This document shows positions 1-7,299 of a stretch of DNA of 19,171 bases, one piece after another. Each line of letters opens with the position of its first letter. Position 1 is the first letter of the stretch. Made by a program: the position numbers and the translations under genes. This stretch comes from DATNPH01 sp036703315. Its GTDB lineage: Bacteria > Cyanobacteriota > Cyanobacteriia > Cyanobacteriales > Coleofasciculaceae. The notes under the pieces are model-generated. The model did no database searches, was not told where the DNA came from, and saw only the letters and a program-made list of their open reading frames with translations. The stretch spans positions 1 through 19,171 of the forward strand of contig DATNPH010000260.1 of NCBI GenBank assembly GCA_036703315.1, read 5' to 3'.

Positions 1-767
1 AAAACTTTTTTATCTAGCATCCTTTGATTATCGAAAAGGGAGAAACTCAAAGAATTGAGGCTTTCTCGTTTTCTGACTTCTATGTACCTCTTCGCGCCGC
101 GTCGTACTTCACGTTGTAATAACCAGACCGTCTCGCCGAAAAAAATAGAGAGTGCGTATTGAGCAGCCTCTGACCACTGCCAACTATCAGTCTTAGACCA
201 AAGAGGCTTGGAAAATGCCCAGTGGAGTTCAAGATACCTGTCCTCAATGAGACGACCGATAATTCGCTGATTTTGCTTGTTCTCATACCAAATTCCTGAT
301 GCTTCCGACTTCGACTCAACCTTCTGATTGTTGATCCGTACCTCGGTATCCACACCATCGGGGAACGCCAGATGCCTCTTAGTCTCATAGAGTGCAGAAC
401 CGCACCAATTTAAACCGTTGTTGTTACGCCATGAGCTAGAGAAAATCACACGACTCAAGTTGATGGAAAGTCGCTTGTGTACCAACACATCATGGCGATC
501 AGTCAAACGGACTTTCGGGGCAATTGCCCAATCAAAGACTGTTGGCATCATCCGAATCGAGCAAAAGTCCCTTTTCCGAGGAATGCCAACCTTACCGAGT
601 GGGATTTCTTTGGGTAGAGGTGGACCCTCCCTGTCCAGGAAAGCTTCTATGTGAAAGCCTTCATCAGGGTTCCAGGTCATAATCCCCCGACCTTCATAAA
701 GACCCCCAAGGTAATGGAACCAGAGTCGTTCTAGCACATATTCAGTTTTTTTGAAGTAATCTCTCAC
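1..767 (-). CDS. Uncharacterised protein, 3' end cut by the window edge
   Basis: An open frame of 255 codons runs on the minus strand from a GTG at 767-765 to the left edge without a stop. An in-frame TGA at 776-774 closes it upstream, so GTG is the earliest possible start, and the next in-frame ATG lies about 30 codons in. The product begins VRDYFKKTEYVLERLWFHYL and is rich in Trp, Arg and charged residues. A clear WLLQREVRRGAKRYIEVRKR stretch near residue 220 looks like real protein. No signal peptide or membrane helix is seen. I do not recognise the family. A weak resemblance of the start to the N-terminal domain of ApeA-like HEPN proteins is only an impression. There is no clear Shine-Dalgarno sequence. 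The frame is real by length, but the function is unknown. Confidence 0.72.
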   Translation of the reverse strand, partial: MRDYFKKTEYVLERLWFHYLGGLYEGRGIMTWNPDEGFHIEAFLDREGPPLPKEIPLGKVGIPRKRDFCSIRMMPTVFDWAIAPKVRLTDRHDVLVHKRLSINLSRVIFSSSWRNNNGLNWCGSALYETKRHLAFPDGVDTEVRINNQKVESKSEASGIWYENKQNQRIIGRLIEDRYLELHWAFSKPLWSKTDSWQWSEAAQYALSIFFGETVWLLQREVRRGAKRYIEVRKRESLNSLSFSLFDNQRMLDKKV

Positions 768-796
768 ATGAACTCAGCCGAATCTTTTATACTACA

Positions 797-802
797 ATTA
801 TA
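797..802 (-). promoter_or_regulatory. Candidate -10 box for the left-edge gene
   Basis: A perfect TATAAT is read on the minus strand about 30 nt upstream of the GTG at 767. No recognisable -35 hexamer sits 17 nt further upstream (it reads TAAGGC). The sequence around it is AT-rich and a second TATAAT overlaps on the plus strand at 799-804, so chance occurrence is quite possible. Confidence 0.25.
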
Positions 803-950
803 ATACACTACTGATACTTGCCTTACTGTTTCCGCAAGTTCTTTTATTAGCAATGGTATCTAGGTCGGCAACTAAATTGCCGATGTTGAAGCCCGATCGC
901 TCTTTCTAACCCACTAATACTTGAAGATAGTGTTTCAAGTAGCGTAGCCT

Positions 951-1220
951 ATGCTAACTGTCAGCTTATACGATCAGATCAAAACATTAGTGGATGTCCA
1001 AGCAGATTTCTGTATTCACGAAATGTCTGACAAAGATAATAGCGTTATCCCCAAAGGGACAGTAGGAACGGTTGTGGAATGCTATGAAAACCCGGAAGGT
1101 TACGCCGTCGATATAGCTATTCCTGATGAAAGGTTGGTTGGAGGCTTCTTCTACACAAACGTTATCCTTAACTCTGACCAATTCGAGGTTGTGAGTACTG
1201 TAACAGGTAGTGTCAGCTAA
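951..1220 (+). CDS. Small DUF4926-like protein
   Basis: An 89-residue protein. Residues about 34-60 (PKGTVGTVVECYENPEGYAV) match the pattern of DUF4926 proteins, which read roughly 'kkGdvGTVVEvye..eaYeVEF'. In this family the domain is small, beta-rich and often found near toxin-antitoxin or defence-type accessory genes; the biochemical role is unknown. Here an acidic insert (residues 24-31) precedes the GTVVE motif. There is no Shine-Dalgarno sequence before ATG 951. The start codon lies inside a repeat-like stretch (agcgtagcctatgctaac), which may mean the gene was captured or re-started there. There is no obvious partner gene downstream, only repeats. The family assignment rests on motif resemblance. 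Confidence 0.72.
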   Translation: MLTVSLYDQIKTLVDVQADFCIHEMSDKDNSVIPKGTVGTVVECYENPEGYAVDIAIPDERLVGGFFYTNVILNSDQFEVVSTVTGSVS

Positions 1221-1248
1221 CTTGACGACAGACTCGCTGGTGTTGAAA

Positions 1249-1295
1249 GACGTTAGCGTTAGCAAAGCGGTAGCGACGTTAGGAGCGTCAGCATC
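1249..1295. repeat. Dispersed GTTAGCG-type repeat
   Basis: This stretch is built from short reiterated words: GACGTTAG occurs at 1249-1256 and 1275-1282, and GTTAGCG, GCAAAGCG and GAGCGTC are interleaved. The same words recur at 11240-11313. Such 'gttagcgcaaagcgttagcg' sequences are a common dispersed cyanobacterial repeat. It directly abuts the MITE-like element at 1305. Confidence 0.6.
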
Positions 1296-1304
1296 CCGTA
1301 ACTC

Positions 1305-1500
1305 ACATCTTGCACCTGGCGGTTGAAACCGCAGCTACACAAACAAAACCTGCCGAAGTTTACCCTCGAACGAAGTGAAGGGCAGGTTACAAAACCCTTG
1401 ATTTTTGGTTAGTCCGCACAGGTGGTCACTGAGCTTGTCGAAGTGCGGACTTAGTTTGTATAGCCCCAGAGTTCCATTCTGAGGGCTTGGTGCAAGATGT
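1305..1500. mobile_element. MITE-like element, 196 bp, 12-bp perfect terminal inverted repeats
   Basis: ACATCTTGCACC at 1305-1316 is perfectly complementary to GGTGCAAGATGT at 1489-1500. Between them lie at least four hairpins: GCGGTT/AACCGC (1319-1332), AACCTGCC/GGCAGGTT (1347-1354 with 1381-1388), GTCCGCAC/GTGCGGAC (1412-1419 with 1443-1450) and AGCCC/GGGCT (1462-1487). No coding frame is present. The layout (short TIRs, internal stems, no transposase) is that of a non-autonomous miniature element, and the internal text (ggcggttgaaaccgcagctacacaaacaaa in two parts) resembles sequences scattered in cyanobacterial genomes. No clean target-site duplication flanks it. The parent transposase family is not identified. 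Confidence 0.65.
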
Positions 1501-1784
1501 CAGGTAAGGGTTATCGCACTCCTCAATTCCAACCCTAAATTCCATCTGGCATTTTCCGTAGCGTAACTGATGCCAGCAGGTAAACTCAGCAACCAAAGGC
1601 GCGATCGCTCTTCACTCCAGATTGTAATCTGGCTCTTACAAGTTTGTGCAATTAATAGGAAGCGATCGCCCCTAGGCAGTCTCCATCTAGCGGCTTATCT
1701 CCAATAACAGTCGCACGTTGTCAGGAAAGCTGGCAAGCTGAATTTATAACATCTAACAAACATCTAAAAATAGAGAATAAAAAA

Positions 1785-2000
1785 ATGAGATTTTCAAAAG
1801 CCGAACCCTACGAAACCCAGGGTCGTAGTTACCAATTGTGGGTAGTACAGACCATTAACGGCTATAGTGCTGAAGCTATTAACGACAGCCAACAAAGCCT
1901 TAGTACCCCTGCCGTTGCTTACCCATCAGCGAATGAAGCCCTGGATGCAGCCAGAGCAGTTGCTGATGCTGATGCTCAGAGAGTCCTTCAAGTACGATAA
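1785..2000 (+). CDS. Small hypothetical protein, 71 aa
   Basis: A 71-residue frame with a credible start (AGAG about 12 nt upstream of ATG in an A-rich leader) and a credible stop, followed by a large inverted repeat. The N-terminal half has alternating polar and aromatic residues (YQLWVVQTINGYSAEAI), suggesting a short beta-sheet. The C-terminal half (ANEALDAARAVADADAQRVL) is an Ala-rich amphipathic helix. No signal peptide, membrane segment, cysteine pair or catalytic motif is seen. I do not recognise the family. It looks like a compact alpha/beta protein of the kind often annotated as hypothetical in cyanobacteria. Reality as a gene is likely from composition; function is unknown. Confidence 0.65.
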   Translation: MRFSKAEPYETQGRSYQLWVVQTINGYSAEAINDSQQSLSTPAVAYPSANEALDAARAVADADAQRVLQVR

Positions 2001-2016
2001 AATCCCCGTGACCGAG

Positions 2017-2090
2017 AAGGGGCTAGGGGCTGGCGACTAGAGCGTCGGGAAGAAGGGAAGACTAGCCTAGTAAGTAGCCCCTAGCCCCTT
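2017..2090. terminator. 15-bp perfect inverted repeat, possible terminator
   Basis: AAGGGGCTAGGGGCT (2017-2031) pairs perfectly with AGCCCCTAGCCCCTT (2076-2090), with a 44-nt loop, followed by the T/C-rich TCTTTCCTTT. It begins 17 nt after the stop of the 71-aa gene, so it could terminate it. The arms are themselves reiterated GGGGCTA heptamers, so it may equally be a dispersed repeat that acts as a terminator by position. Confidence 0.5.
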
Positions 2091-2122
2091 TCTTTCCTTT
2101 AATCTATCTCTATAGCAATTTA

Positions 2123-2179
2123 AGAGCGCGATCGCTTCCCCATCTAAAAATTAGCGATCGCCTAGCAAGTTAGCGCTCT
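2123..2179. repeat. Inverted repeat enclosing two HIP1 sites
   Basis: AGAGCGC (2123-2129) pairs with GCGCTCT (2173-2179). Inside are two HIP1 octamers (2128-2135 and 2154-2161) that can pair with each other. It lies in the leader or promoter region of the invertase gene. No regulator is indicated by the sequence. Confidence 0.4.
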
Positions 2180-2232
2180 CTGGACATCTACAATAATTTA
2201 GCCCTTTAAAATATAGGGGGCTGAAAAACTTG

Positions 2233-2238
2233 AGGAGG
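2233..2238 (+). promoter_or_regulatory. Strong Shine-Dalgarno of the invertase gene
   Basis: AGGAGG ends 11 nt before ATG 2250, slightly long spacing but a perfect match. It supports this ATG as the start. A small AGCCC/GGGCT hairpin (2200-2222) sits just upstream. Confidence 0.75.
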
Positions 2239-2249
2239 CTAACGAATCA

Positions 2250-3668
2250 ATGCTTGCAGAGGGTGATCTATTAAATGAGGCATGGGAAAGGCTTGATTCG
2301 TCAATTCTTAGATATGGCGAAGAACCCGTTGGTACAGTAGCTGCCGTTCCTGACCCTAGTGTAAAACTATACAATTACGGTCATTGCTTTATCCGTGATT
2401 TTGTCCCTTCAGGGCTTGCTTTTCTAACTAAAGGTAGAGGAAAAATTGTAGCAAATTTCCTCAGGCAAACCCTGAAATTGCAGATTAATGACAACAACGT
2501 AGATGAGATTAGGGCGCACTTGGATGGGGCTAGACCCGGTATAGGTTTAATGCCAGCTAGCTTCGAGGTGGTGGAAGAGAATGGCGAACCAGTTATTAGA
2601 GCTGATTATGGCGAACGGGCGATTGGCAGAGTGACGCCCGTTGATTCTTGCCTGTGGTGGCTGATTTTGTTGCGGAGTTATACAAAAGCTACAGGAGACA
2701 CCAATTTAGCCCATGAACCAGAGTTCCAAGAGGGTATCAAGTTAATTCTCGATCTGTGCATGGTGAAGCGCTTTGATATGTACCCAACCCTATTGGTTCC
2801 AGATGGTGCTTTTATGATTGACCGTCGTATGGGTGTCTTTGGGCGTCCTTTGGAAGTCCAAGCTCTATTCTACGCAGCTTTACTTGCAGCAGATGAACTT
2901 CTCCTACCCGAAAATAAACTCCCCATTCACGACGAGATACAGGAACGTGTAGCTAGGCTAAAGACCCACATCGATCAGCATTATTGGATAGATCTAGAGC
3001 GGGTAAATGAAATTCATAGATATGAAAACGAAGAATTTGGAGAAGAAGTTGTAAATAAATTCAATATCTACCCAGATTCTGTTCCTACCTGGGTAGCTGA
3101 GTGGCTTCCGAAACAAGCGGGTTATCTAGCCGGTAATCTTGGTCCAGGATGGATGGATTTTCGCTTCTTTGCCCTGGGAAACCTGATGTCTATCATTTGC
3201 TCCCTAACCGATGCTCAGCAGTCACAAGAGATTATGAATCTCATCGCTAGAAAATGGGCAGATTTGGTAGGAGACATGCCAATGAAAGTCTGTTTTCCAG
3301 CAGTGGAAGGTAAAGAATGGGAAATGATTACTGGATGCGATCCTAAAAATGTCCGTTGGTCGTATCATAACGGCGGAAATTGGCCAGTATTGCTCTGGTT
3401 TATGGTTGCAGCGGCTCAGAAAACTGGAAGAACAAGCCTTGGACAGAGAGCCATCAAAGTTGCTGAAAAACGCTGGCTTGATTATAAGGATAAAGATAAG
3501 TGGCCAGAATACTACGACGGTAAGAAAGGTACGCTGGTTGGGAAAAAAGCGATGAGATATCAAACCTGGACAATTGCTGCCTACATAGTGGCAAAAGACC
3601 TGATGGAAAACCCCCAGCATCTGCAATGGATCGGTTTTGAAGACTTTGAAGTCAATGGGAAGGTCTAA
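2250..3668 (+). CDS. Neutral/alkaline invertase, GH100 family
   Basis: A 472-residue cytosolic protein without a signal peptide that is predicted to hydrolyse sucrose to glucose and fructose. The whole length matches the glycoside hydrolase 100 family, whose cyanobacterial members (Anabaena InvA/InvB) are of similar size, with an (alpha/alpha)6-barrel core. Recognisable blocks are YNYGHCFIRDFVPSG (41-55), RPGIGLMPASF (95-105), GRVTPVDSCLWWL (126-138), MIDRRMGVFGRPLEVQ (189-204) and WSYHNGGNWPVLLW (370-383). In the solved Anabaena enzyme an Asp and a Glu catalyse hydrolysis. Asp191 (MIDRRMG) and Glu420 (WPEYYDG) are the likely counterparts here. The protein looks complete and undamaged. It has its own strong ribosome site and no co-directional neighbour close by, so it is probably transcribed alone. 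In the family this activity links sucrose to growth, glycogen and, in filamentous strains, nitrogen metabolism. Confidence 0.93.
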   Translation: MLAEGDLLNEAWERLDSSILRYGEEPVGTVAAVPDPSVKLYNYGHCFIRDFVPSGLAFLTKGRGKIVANFLRQTLKLQINDNNVDEIRAHLDGARPGIGLMPASFEVVEENGEPVIRADYGERAIGRVTPVDSCLWWLILLRSYTKATGDTNLAHEPEFQEGIKLILDLCMVKRFDMYPTLLVPDGAFMIDRRMGVFGRPLEVQALFYAALLAADELLLPENKLPIHDEIQERVARLKTHIDQHYWIDLERVNEIHRYENEEFGEEVVNKFNIYPDSVPTWVAEWLPKQAGYLAGNLGPGWMDFRFFALGNLMSIICSLTDAQQSQEIMNLIARKWADLVGDMPMKVCFPAVEGKEWEMITGCDPKNVRWSYHNGGNWPVLLWFMVAAAQKTGRTSLGQRAIKVAEKRWLDYKDKDKWPEYYDGKKGTLVGKKAMRYQTWTIAAYIVAKDLMENPQHLQWIGFEDFEVNGKV

Positions 3669-3669
3669 T

Positions 3670-3818
3670 TCACAGCCACCACTTTTTGACGACTGAAACC
3701 TTTCTTGACTCAAGTTCCATAGCCAGAGCCTCTTCATAAACCGACTCCAGAAACCAGGTCCCAATACCCGATGCACCTCAATCACCGCTCCAATCACCGC
3801 ACCCGTTAGCTGACTCAT
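3670..3818 (-). pseudogene. Frameshifted, truncated GxxExxY-family remnant
   Basis: Read on the minus strand from ATG 3818, the product starts MSQLTGAVIGAVIEVHRVLG, the typical N-terminus of GxxExxY (PD-(D/E)XK-like) proteins. At about 3750 (GGTTTCTGG) the family reading is lost. Shifting the frame by one base restores LESVYEEALAMELESRKVSV and then KKWWL, ending at TGA 3672-3670. Only about 49 of the usual 120 or so residues remain, and it stops one base beyond the invertase stop codon on the other strand. A single-base deletion plus loss of the 3' part is the simplest reading. Without the shift the frame runs on antisense through the invertase and loses family likeness. The leader (cgcagaggacacacaggga) resembles text often preceding this family in cyanobacteria. 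Confidence 0.75.
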
Positions 3819-3937
3819 CTGCTCACCCTCTTCTCTTCCCTGTGTGTCCTCTGCGCCTGGAGCGGTTCGTTCTCTCTTAGCGCCTCCTACGCTGTGGCAA
3901 AATTTAGGTAACTGCGTCCCGATTTAGTATTCCCTGC

Positions 3938-6900
3938 ATGACCGCAACAAGTCCCACCCCGCAAACTCAATACGACCCTAAAACCACCGAAGCTAAGTGG
4001 CAGAAGTACTGGGAAGAAAACCAAGTCTTCAAAGCTGACCCCAATCACAGCGGCGAACCCTACTCCATCGTGATTCCGCCGCCCAACGTCACCGGCAGCT
4101 TGCACATGGGTCACGCCTTTGAGCATGCCCTGATCGATACCATCGTCCGCTACCAGCGGATGAAAGGGCGCAATACCCTGTGGCTACCTGGAACTGACCA
4201 CGCCAGCATTGCGGTATCTACGATTCTGGACAGGCAGCTGAAAGAAGAAGGCAAAACTCGTAACGAATTGGGACGCGAGGACTATCTTGAGCGCGCTTGG
4301 CGGTGGAAAGAAGAATCTGGGGGTACGATTGTCAGCCAACTGCGGCGATTGGGTTTGTCGGTAGATTGGTCGCGGGAACGCTTCACGATGGATGAAGGCT
4401 TATCCAAAGCCGTGGTAGAAGCCTTTGTCCAACTCTATGATCAGGGTCTGATTTACCGGGGTGAGTACCTGGTGAACTGGTGCCCTGCCTCGCAGTCCGC
4501 TGTCTCAGATTTGGAGGTGGACAACCAGGAAGTCAACGGACATCTGTGGCATTTTCGGTATCCTCTCACTGATAACAGTGGTTATGTAGAGATAGCGACA
4601 ACTCGACCAGAGACGATGCTGGGAGATACCGCTGTTGCTGTCAATCCTAAGGATGAGCGCTATCAGCATTTAATTGGCAAGACGCTGACACTGCCGATTA
4701 TGGGGCGGGAAATACCAATTATTGCGGATGAGTTAGTTGACCCAGAGTTCGGGACAGGTTGTGTAAAGGTGACACCTGCCCATGACCCGAATGACTTTGA
4801 AATGGGTCAACGTCACAAGCTGCCCTTGATCAACATTATGAATAAGGATGGCTCGTTGAATGAGAACGCGGGACCATACCAAGGACAAGACCGTTTTGAA
4901 GCCCGGAAAAATGTGGTGAAGCAGCTAGAGGATGAGGGCTTCTTGGTGAAGGTGGAGGAATACAAGCATACAGTACCGTATAGCGATCGCGGCAAAGTCC
5001 CCGTTGAACCCCTTCTCTCCACTCAGTGGTTTGTCAAAATTCGCCCGATGGCTGATCAGGCGTTGGAGTTCCTCGATCAGAAGAATTCACCTGTGTTTGA
5101 GCCAGAACGGTGGACGAAAGTCTACCGCGACTGGCTGGTGAAGCTGGAAGACTGGTGTATCTCCCGTCAGCTGTGGTGGGGACATCAAATTCCTGCTTGG
5201 TATGCCGTCAGTGAAACGGGTGGGGAAATCACCGACCAGACGCCGTTTGTCGTGGCACATAATGAGCAGGAGGCAAAACAAAAAGCAGCTACACAATTTG
5301 GTCAAGATGTCAAGCTAGCGCAAGACCCTGATGTGCTGGATACTTGGTTCTCCTCGGGGTTGTGGCCTTTCTCTACAATGGGCTGGCCTGAAGAAACCGT
5401 TGACCTGAAGACCTACTACCCCACCACGACTTTGGTTACTGGCTTTGACATTATCTTCTTCTGGGTTGCCCGGATGACGATGATGGCAGGTCATTTCACA
5501 GATCAGATGCCATTTGAGACGGTTTACATCCACGGGCTAGTGCGAGATGAAAACAATAAGAAGATGTCCAAGTCAGCCAATAATGGTATTGACCCGCTGA
5601 TCTTGATTGACAAGTACGGCACCGATGCCCTGCGCTACGCTCTAATTCGGGAAGTGGTGGGTGCTGGTCAAGATATCCGCTTGGAGTATGACCGCAAGAC
5701 GGATGAGTCGGCATCGGTAGAAGCATCGCGCAACTTTGCTAACAAACTGTGGAATGCTGCCCGGTTTGTGATGATGAATTTGGATGGCAAGACGCCGCAA
5801 CAGTTGGGTGAACCGGCAGTAGAGGCGTTGGAATTGAGCGATCGCTGGATTCTCTCACGGTTTCATCAAGTCGTGCGTCAAACTACGGAGTACCTCGATA
5901 CCTACGGATTGGGAGAATCCGCCAAGGGACTGTATGACTTTATCTGGGGCGACTTCTGCGACTGGTATATTGAACTGGTTAAATCGCGGCTGCGTCCAGA
6001 AGCACCAGCAGAATCACGAAGGGTTGCTCAGCAGACTCTAGCCTACGTGCTGGAAGGGATTCTGAAACTGCTACATCCCTTCATGCCCCACATCACCGAA
6101 GAAATTTGGCATACCCTTACTCAAAAATCTGACGAGGTTTTGGCACTGCAACCGTATCCAGAGATCGGTGAAATTGCAGTGAGCATTGGGAATCAATCAG
6201 CGGTTGAAACCGAAGATCTATGGGCTAAATCCGCCCCTACAGCTGAAAAACCTAGAACTGAACTCAAAAAAGTTGAAGTAACCCCTAAGGCGGCTGACTC
6301 ACTGACGCCAAATAACGCATTGGCTCAAGCTCAGCAAATTTGGAACCAGGGGGCAAGGTTTTTGTCGGAACTGCCTGATGAAGTCGGTCAGTTTTTTGAT
6401 AACTATCAACAACCATTGATTGTGGTGGGTCTGCTTCTGGTAACCCTAATTACTCTCAAGGTGCTGCTAACCACCCTGAGTGCGATCAATTCTATTCCCT
6501 TAGTCAAACCGACGTTTGAACTCATCGGTTTAGGATACACAAGTTGGTTTGTCTATCGTTATCTGCTCCGCTCTGCAAATCGTCAAGAGTTAACGGCAGC
6601 AACTTTATCTCTCAAAGAACAGGTTATAGGCACACAGACACAGCCGTCGCTAATGCCTGATACTCAAGATTCAACACTCAACAGCCTAACCCAAGATTCG
6701 GCTGAGTCATTTGTGGGTAATCAGTCATCAACGCGATCGCCTTCAAACGGGAAAATCGCCGTAATTGACCCAGCACTGGAGCAACAGTTTGAGCTGCTAA
6801 TTGGCACAATCCGTACTATCCGCAATCTGCGCGCAGAGGCAGATGTCAAACCGGGGGTGAAAGTGTCAGTTATCCTGCAAAGTAAGAGCAGTAGTGAACG

Positions 6901-7261
6901 TCAAATCCTGGAGGCGGGTCAGTCCTACATTCAAGACTTAGCCAAAGTGGAAACATTAACCATCACCCCAGCACTAGAGCAAGAACTCAAGACGACAATG
7001 GCGGGTGTTGTTGCCACTGTCCAAGTCTTAATGCCCCTTGCTGGTATTGTGGATGTGGACGCTCTCTACGCTAAGTTAGAAAAAAACTTAGCTAAAGTGG
7101 AAGCGGAAATCAAATCCCTTTCTGCTCGTCTGGCTAATCAGAACTTTGTCAGCAAAGCCCCACCTGAAGTTGTCCAGGGTGCTAAGGAGGCAATGGATGA
7201 GGCTCAAAAGCAAGCGGAAATCTTGCGCGATCGCCTCAATCGACTCGCTACAGAACCTTAA
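3938..7261 (+). CDS. valS: Valyl-tRNA synthetase with CAAD membrane insert
   Basis: 1107 residues; charges tRNA-Val with valine. The class I signatures are PPPNVTGSLHMGHA (HIGH box at 56-59) and KMSKS (542-546). The editing (CP1) domain lies between them, with TTRPETMLGDTAVAV visible. An anticodon-binding domain runs to about residue 740, and a C-terminal coiled-coil tRNA-binding arm covers about 1040-1107. The protein is about 200 residues longer than a standard ValRS because of an insert at about 747-945. That insert has a Pro/Glu/Lys-rich linker, two hydrophobic segments (about 826-848 and 854-878) and a second low-complexity linker. This matches the cyanobacterial CAAD domain, known in Anabaena ValRS to anchor the enzyme to thylakoid membranes. 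There is no Shine-Dalgarno sequence before ATG 3938, but the conserved YDPKTTEAKWQKYWEE start supports it. A HIP1 site (6733-6740) codes part of the second linker. Confidence 0.97.
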   Translation: MTATSPTPQTQYDPKTTEAKWQKYWEENQVFKADPNHSGEPYSIVIPPPNVTGSLHMGHAFEHALIDTIVRYQRMKGRNTLWLPGTDHASIAVSTILDRQLKEEGKTRNELGREDYLERAWRWKEESGGTIVSQLRRLGLSVDWSRERFTMDEGLSKAVVEAFVQLYDQGLIYRGEYLVNWCPASQSAVSDLEVDNQEVNGHLWHFRYPLTDNSGYVEIATTRPETMLGDTAVAVNPKDERYQHLIGKTLTLPIMGREIPIIADELVDPEFGTGCVKVTPAHDPNDFEMGQRHKLPLINIMNKDGSLNENAGPYQGQDRFEARKNVVKQLEDEGFLVKVEEYKHTVPYSDRGKVPVEPLLSTQWFVKIRPMADQALEFLDQKNSPVFEPERWTKVYRDWLVKLEDWCISRQLWWGHQIPAWYAVSETGGEITDQTPFVVAHNEQEAKQKAATQFGQDVKLAQDPDVLDTWFSSGLWPFSTMGWPEETVDLKTYYPTTTLVTGFDIIFFWVARMTMMAGHFTDQMPFETVYIHGLVRDENNKKMSKSANNGIDPLILIDKYGTDALRYALIREVVGAGQDIRLEYDRKTDESASVEASRNFANKLWNAARFVMMNLDGKTPQQLGEPAVEALELSDRWILSRFHQVVRQTTEYLDTYGLGESAKGLYDFIWGDFCDWYIELVKSRLRPEAPAESRRVAQQTLAYVLEGILKLLHPFMPHITEEIWHTLTQKSDEVLALQPYPEIGEIAVSIGNQSAVETEDLWAKSAPTAEKPRTELKKVEVTPKAADSLTPNNALAQAQQIWNQGARFLSELPDEVGQFFDNYQQPLIVVGLLLVTLITLKVLLTTLSAINSIPLVKPTFELIGLGYTSWFVYRYLLRSANRQELTAATLSLKEQVIGTQTQPSLMPDTQDSTLNSLTQDSAESFVGNQSSTRSPSNGKIAVIDPALEQQFELLIGTIRTIRNLRAEADVKPGVKVSVILQSKSSSERQILEAGQSYIQDLAKVETLTITPALEQELKTTMAGVVATVQVLMPLAGIVDVDALYAKLEKNLAKVEAEIKSLSARLANQNFVSKAPPEVVQGAKEAMDEAQKQAEILRDRLNRLATEP

Positions 7262-7299
7262 GTGCTTCTATCCACGTTAAAACTAACGGCTGACAGGCA

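Larger units (their letters stand above)
1221..1784. other. 564-bp gap without a protein gene
   Basis: The gap holds the GTTAGCG repeat (1249-1295), the MITE-like element (1305-1500), and about 280 bp of apparently unique sequence with two HIP1 octamers (1601-1608, 1662-1669). A weak promoter-like pair, TTGTCA at 1718 and TATAAC at 1745, precedes the next gene, but the spacing of 21 nt is too long to trust. Confidence 0.7.

Noticed and set aside
80..388. 102-codon minus-strand frame near the left edge
   Set aside because: It lies in a different frame of the longer 255-codon open frame, and its Arg/Ser-rich product looks like an out-of-frame translation.
799..804. Plus-strand TATAAT as promoter of the DUF4926-like gene
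   Set aside because: It overlaps the minus-strand TATAAT in an AT-rich stretch, has no -35 and would leave a leader of about 140 nt.
987..1265. 92-codon minus-strand frame opposite the DUF4926-like gene
   Set aside because: It is antisense to a frame with a recognisable GTVVE motif and shows no motif of its own.
3222..3669. Continuation of the minus-strand frame from 3818 into the invertase gene
   Set aside because: After the frameshift at about 3750 the frame no longer resembles the GxxExxY family and is antisense to a well-conserved enzyme.
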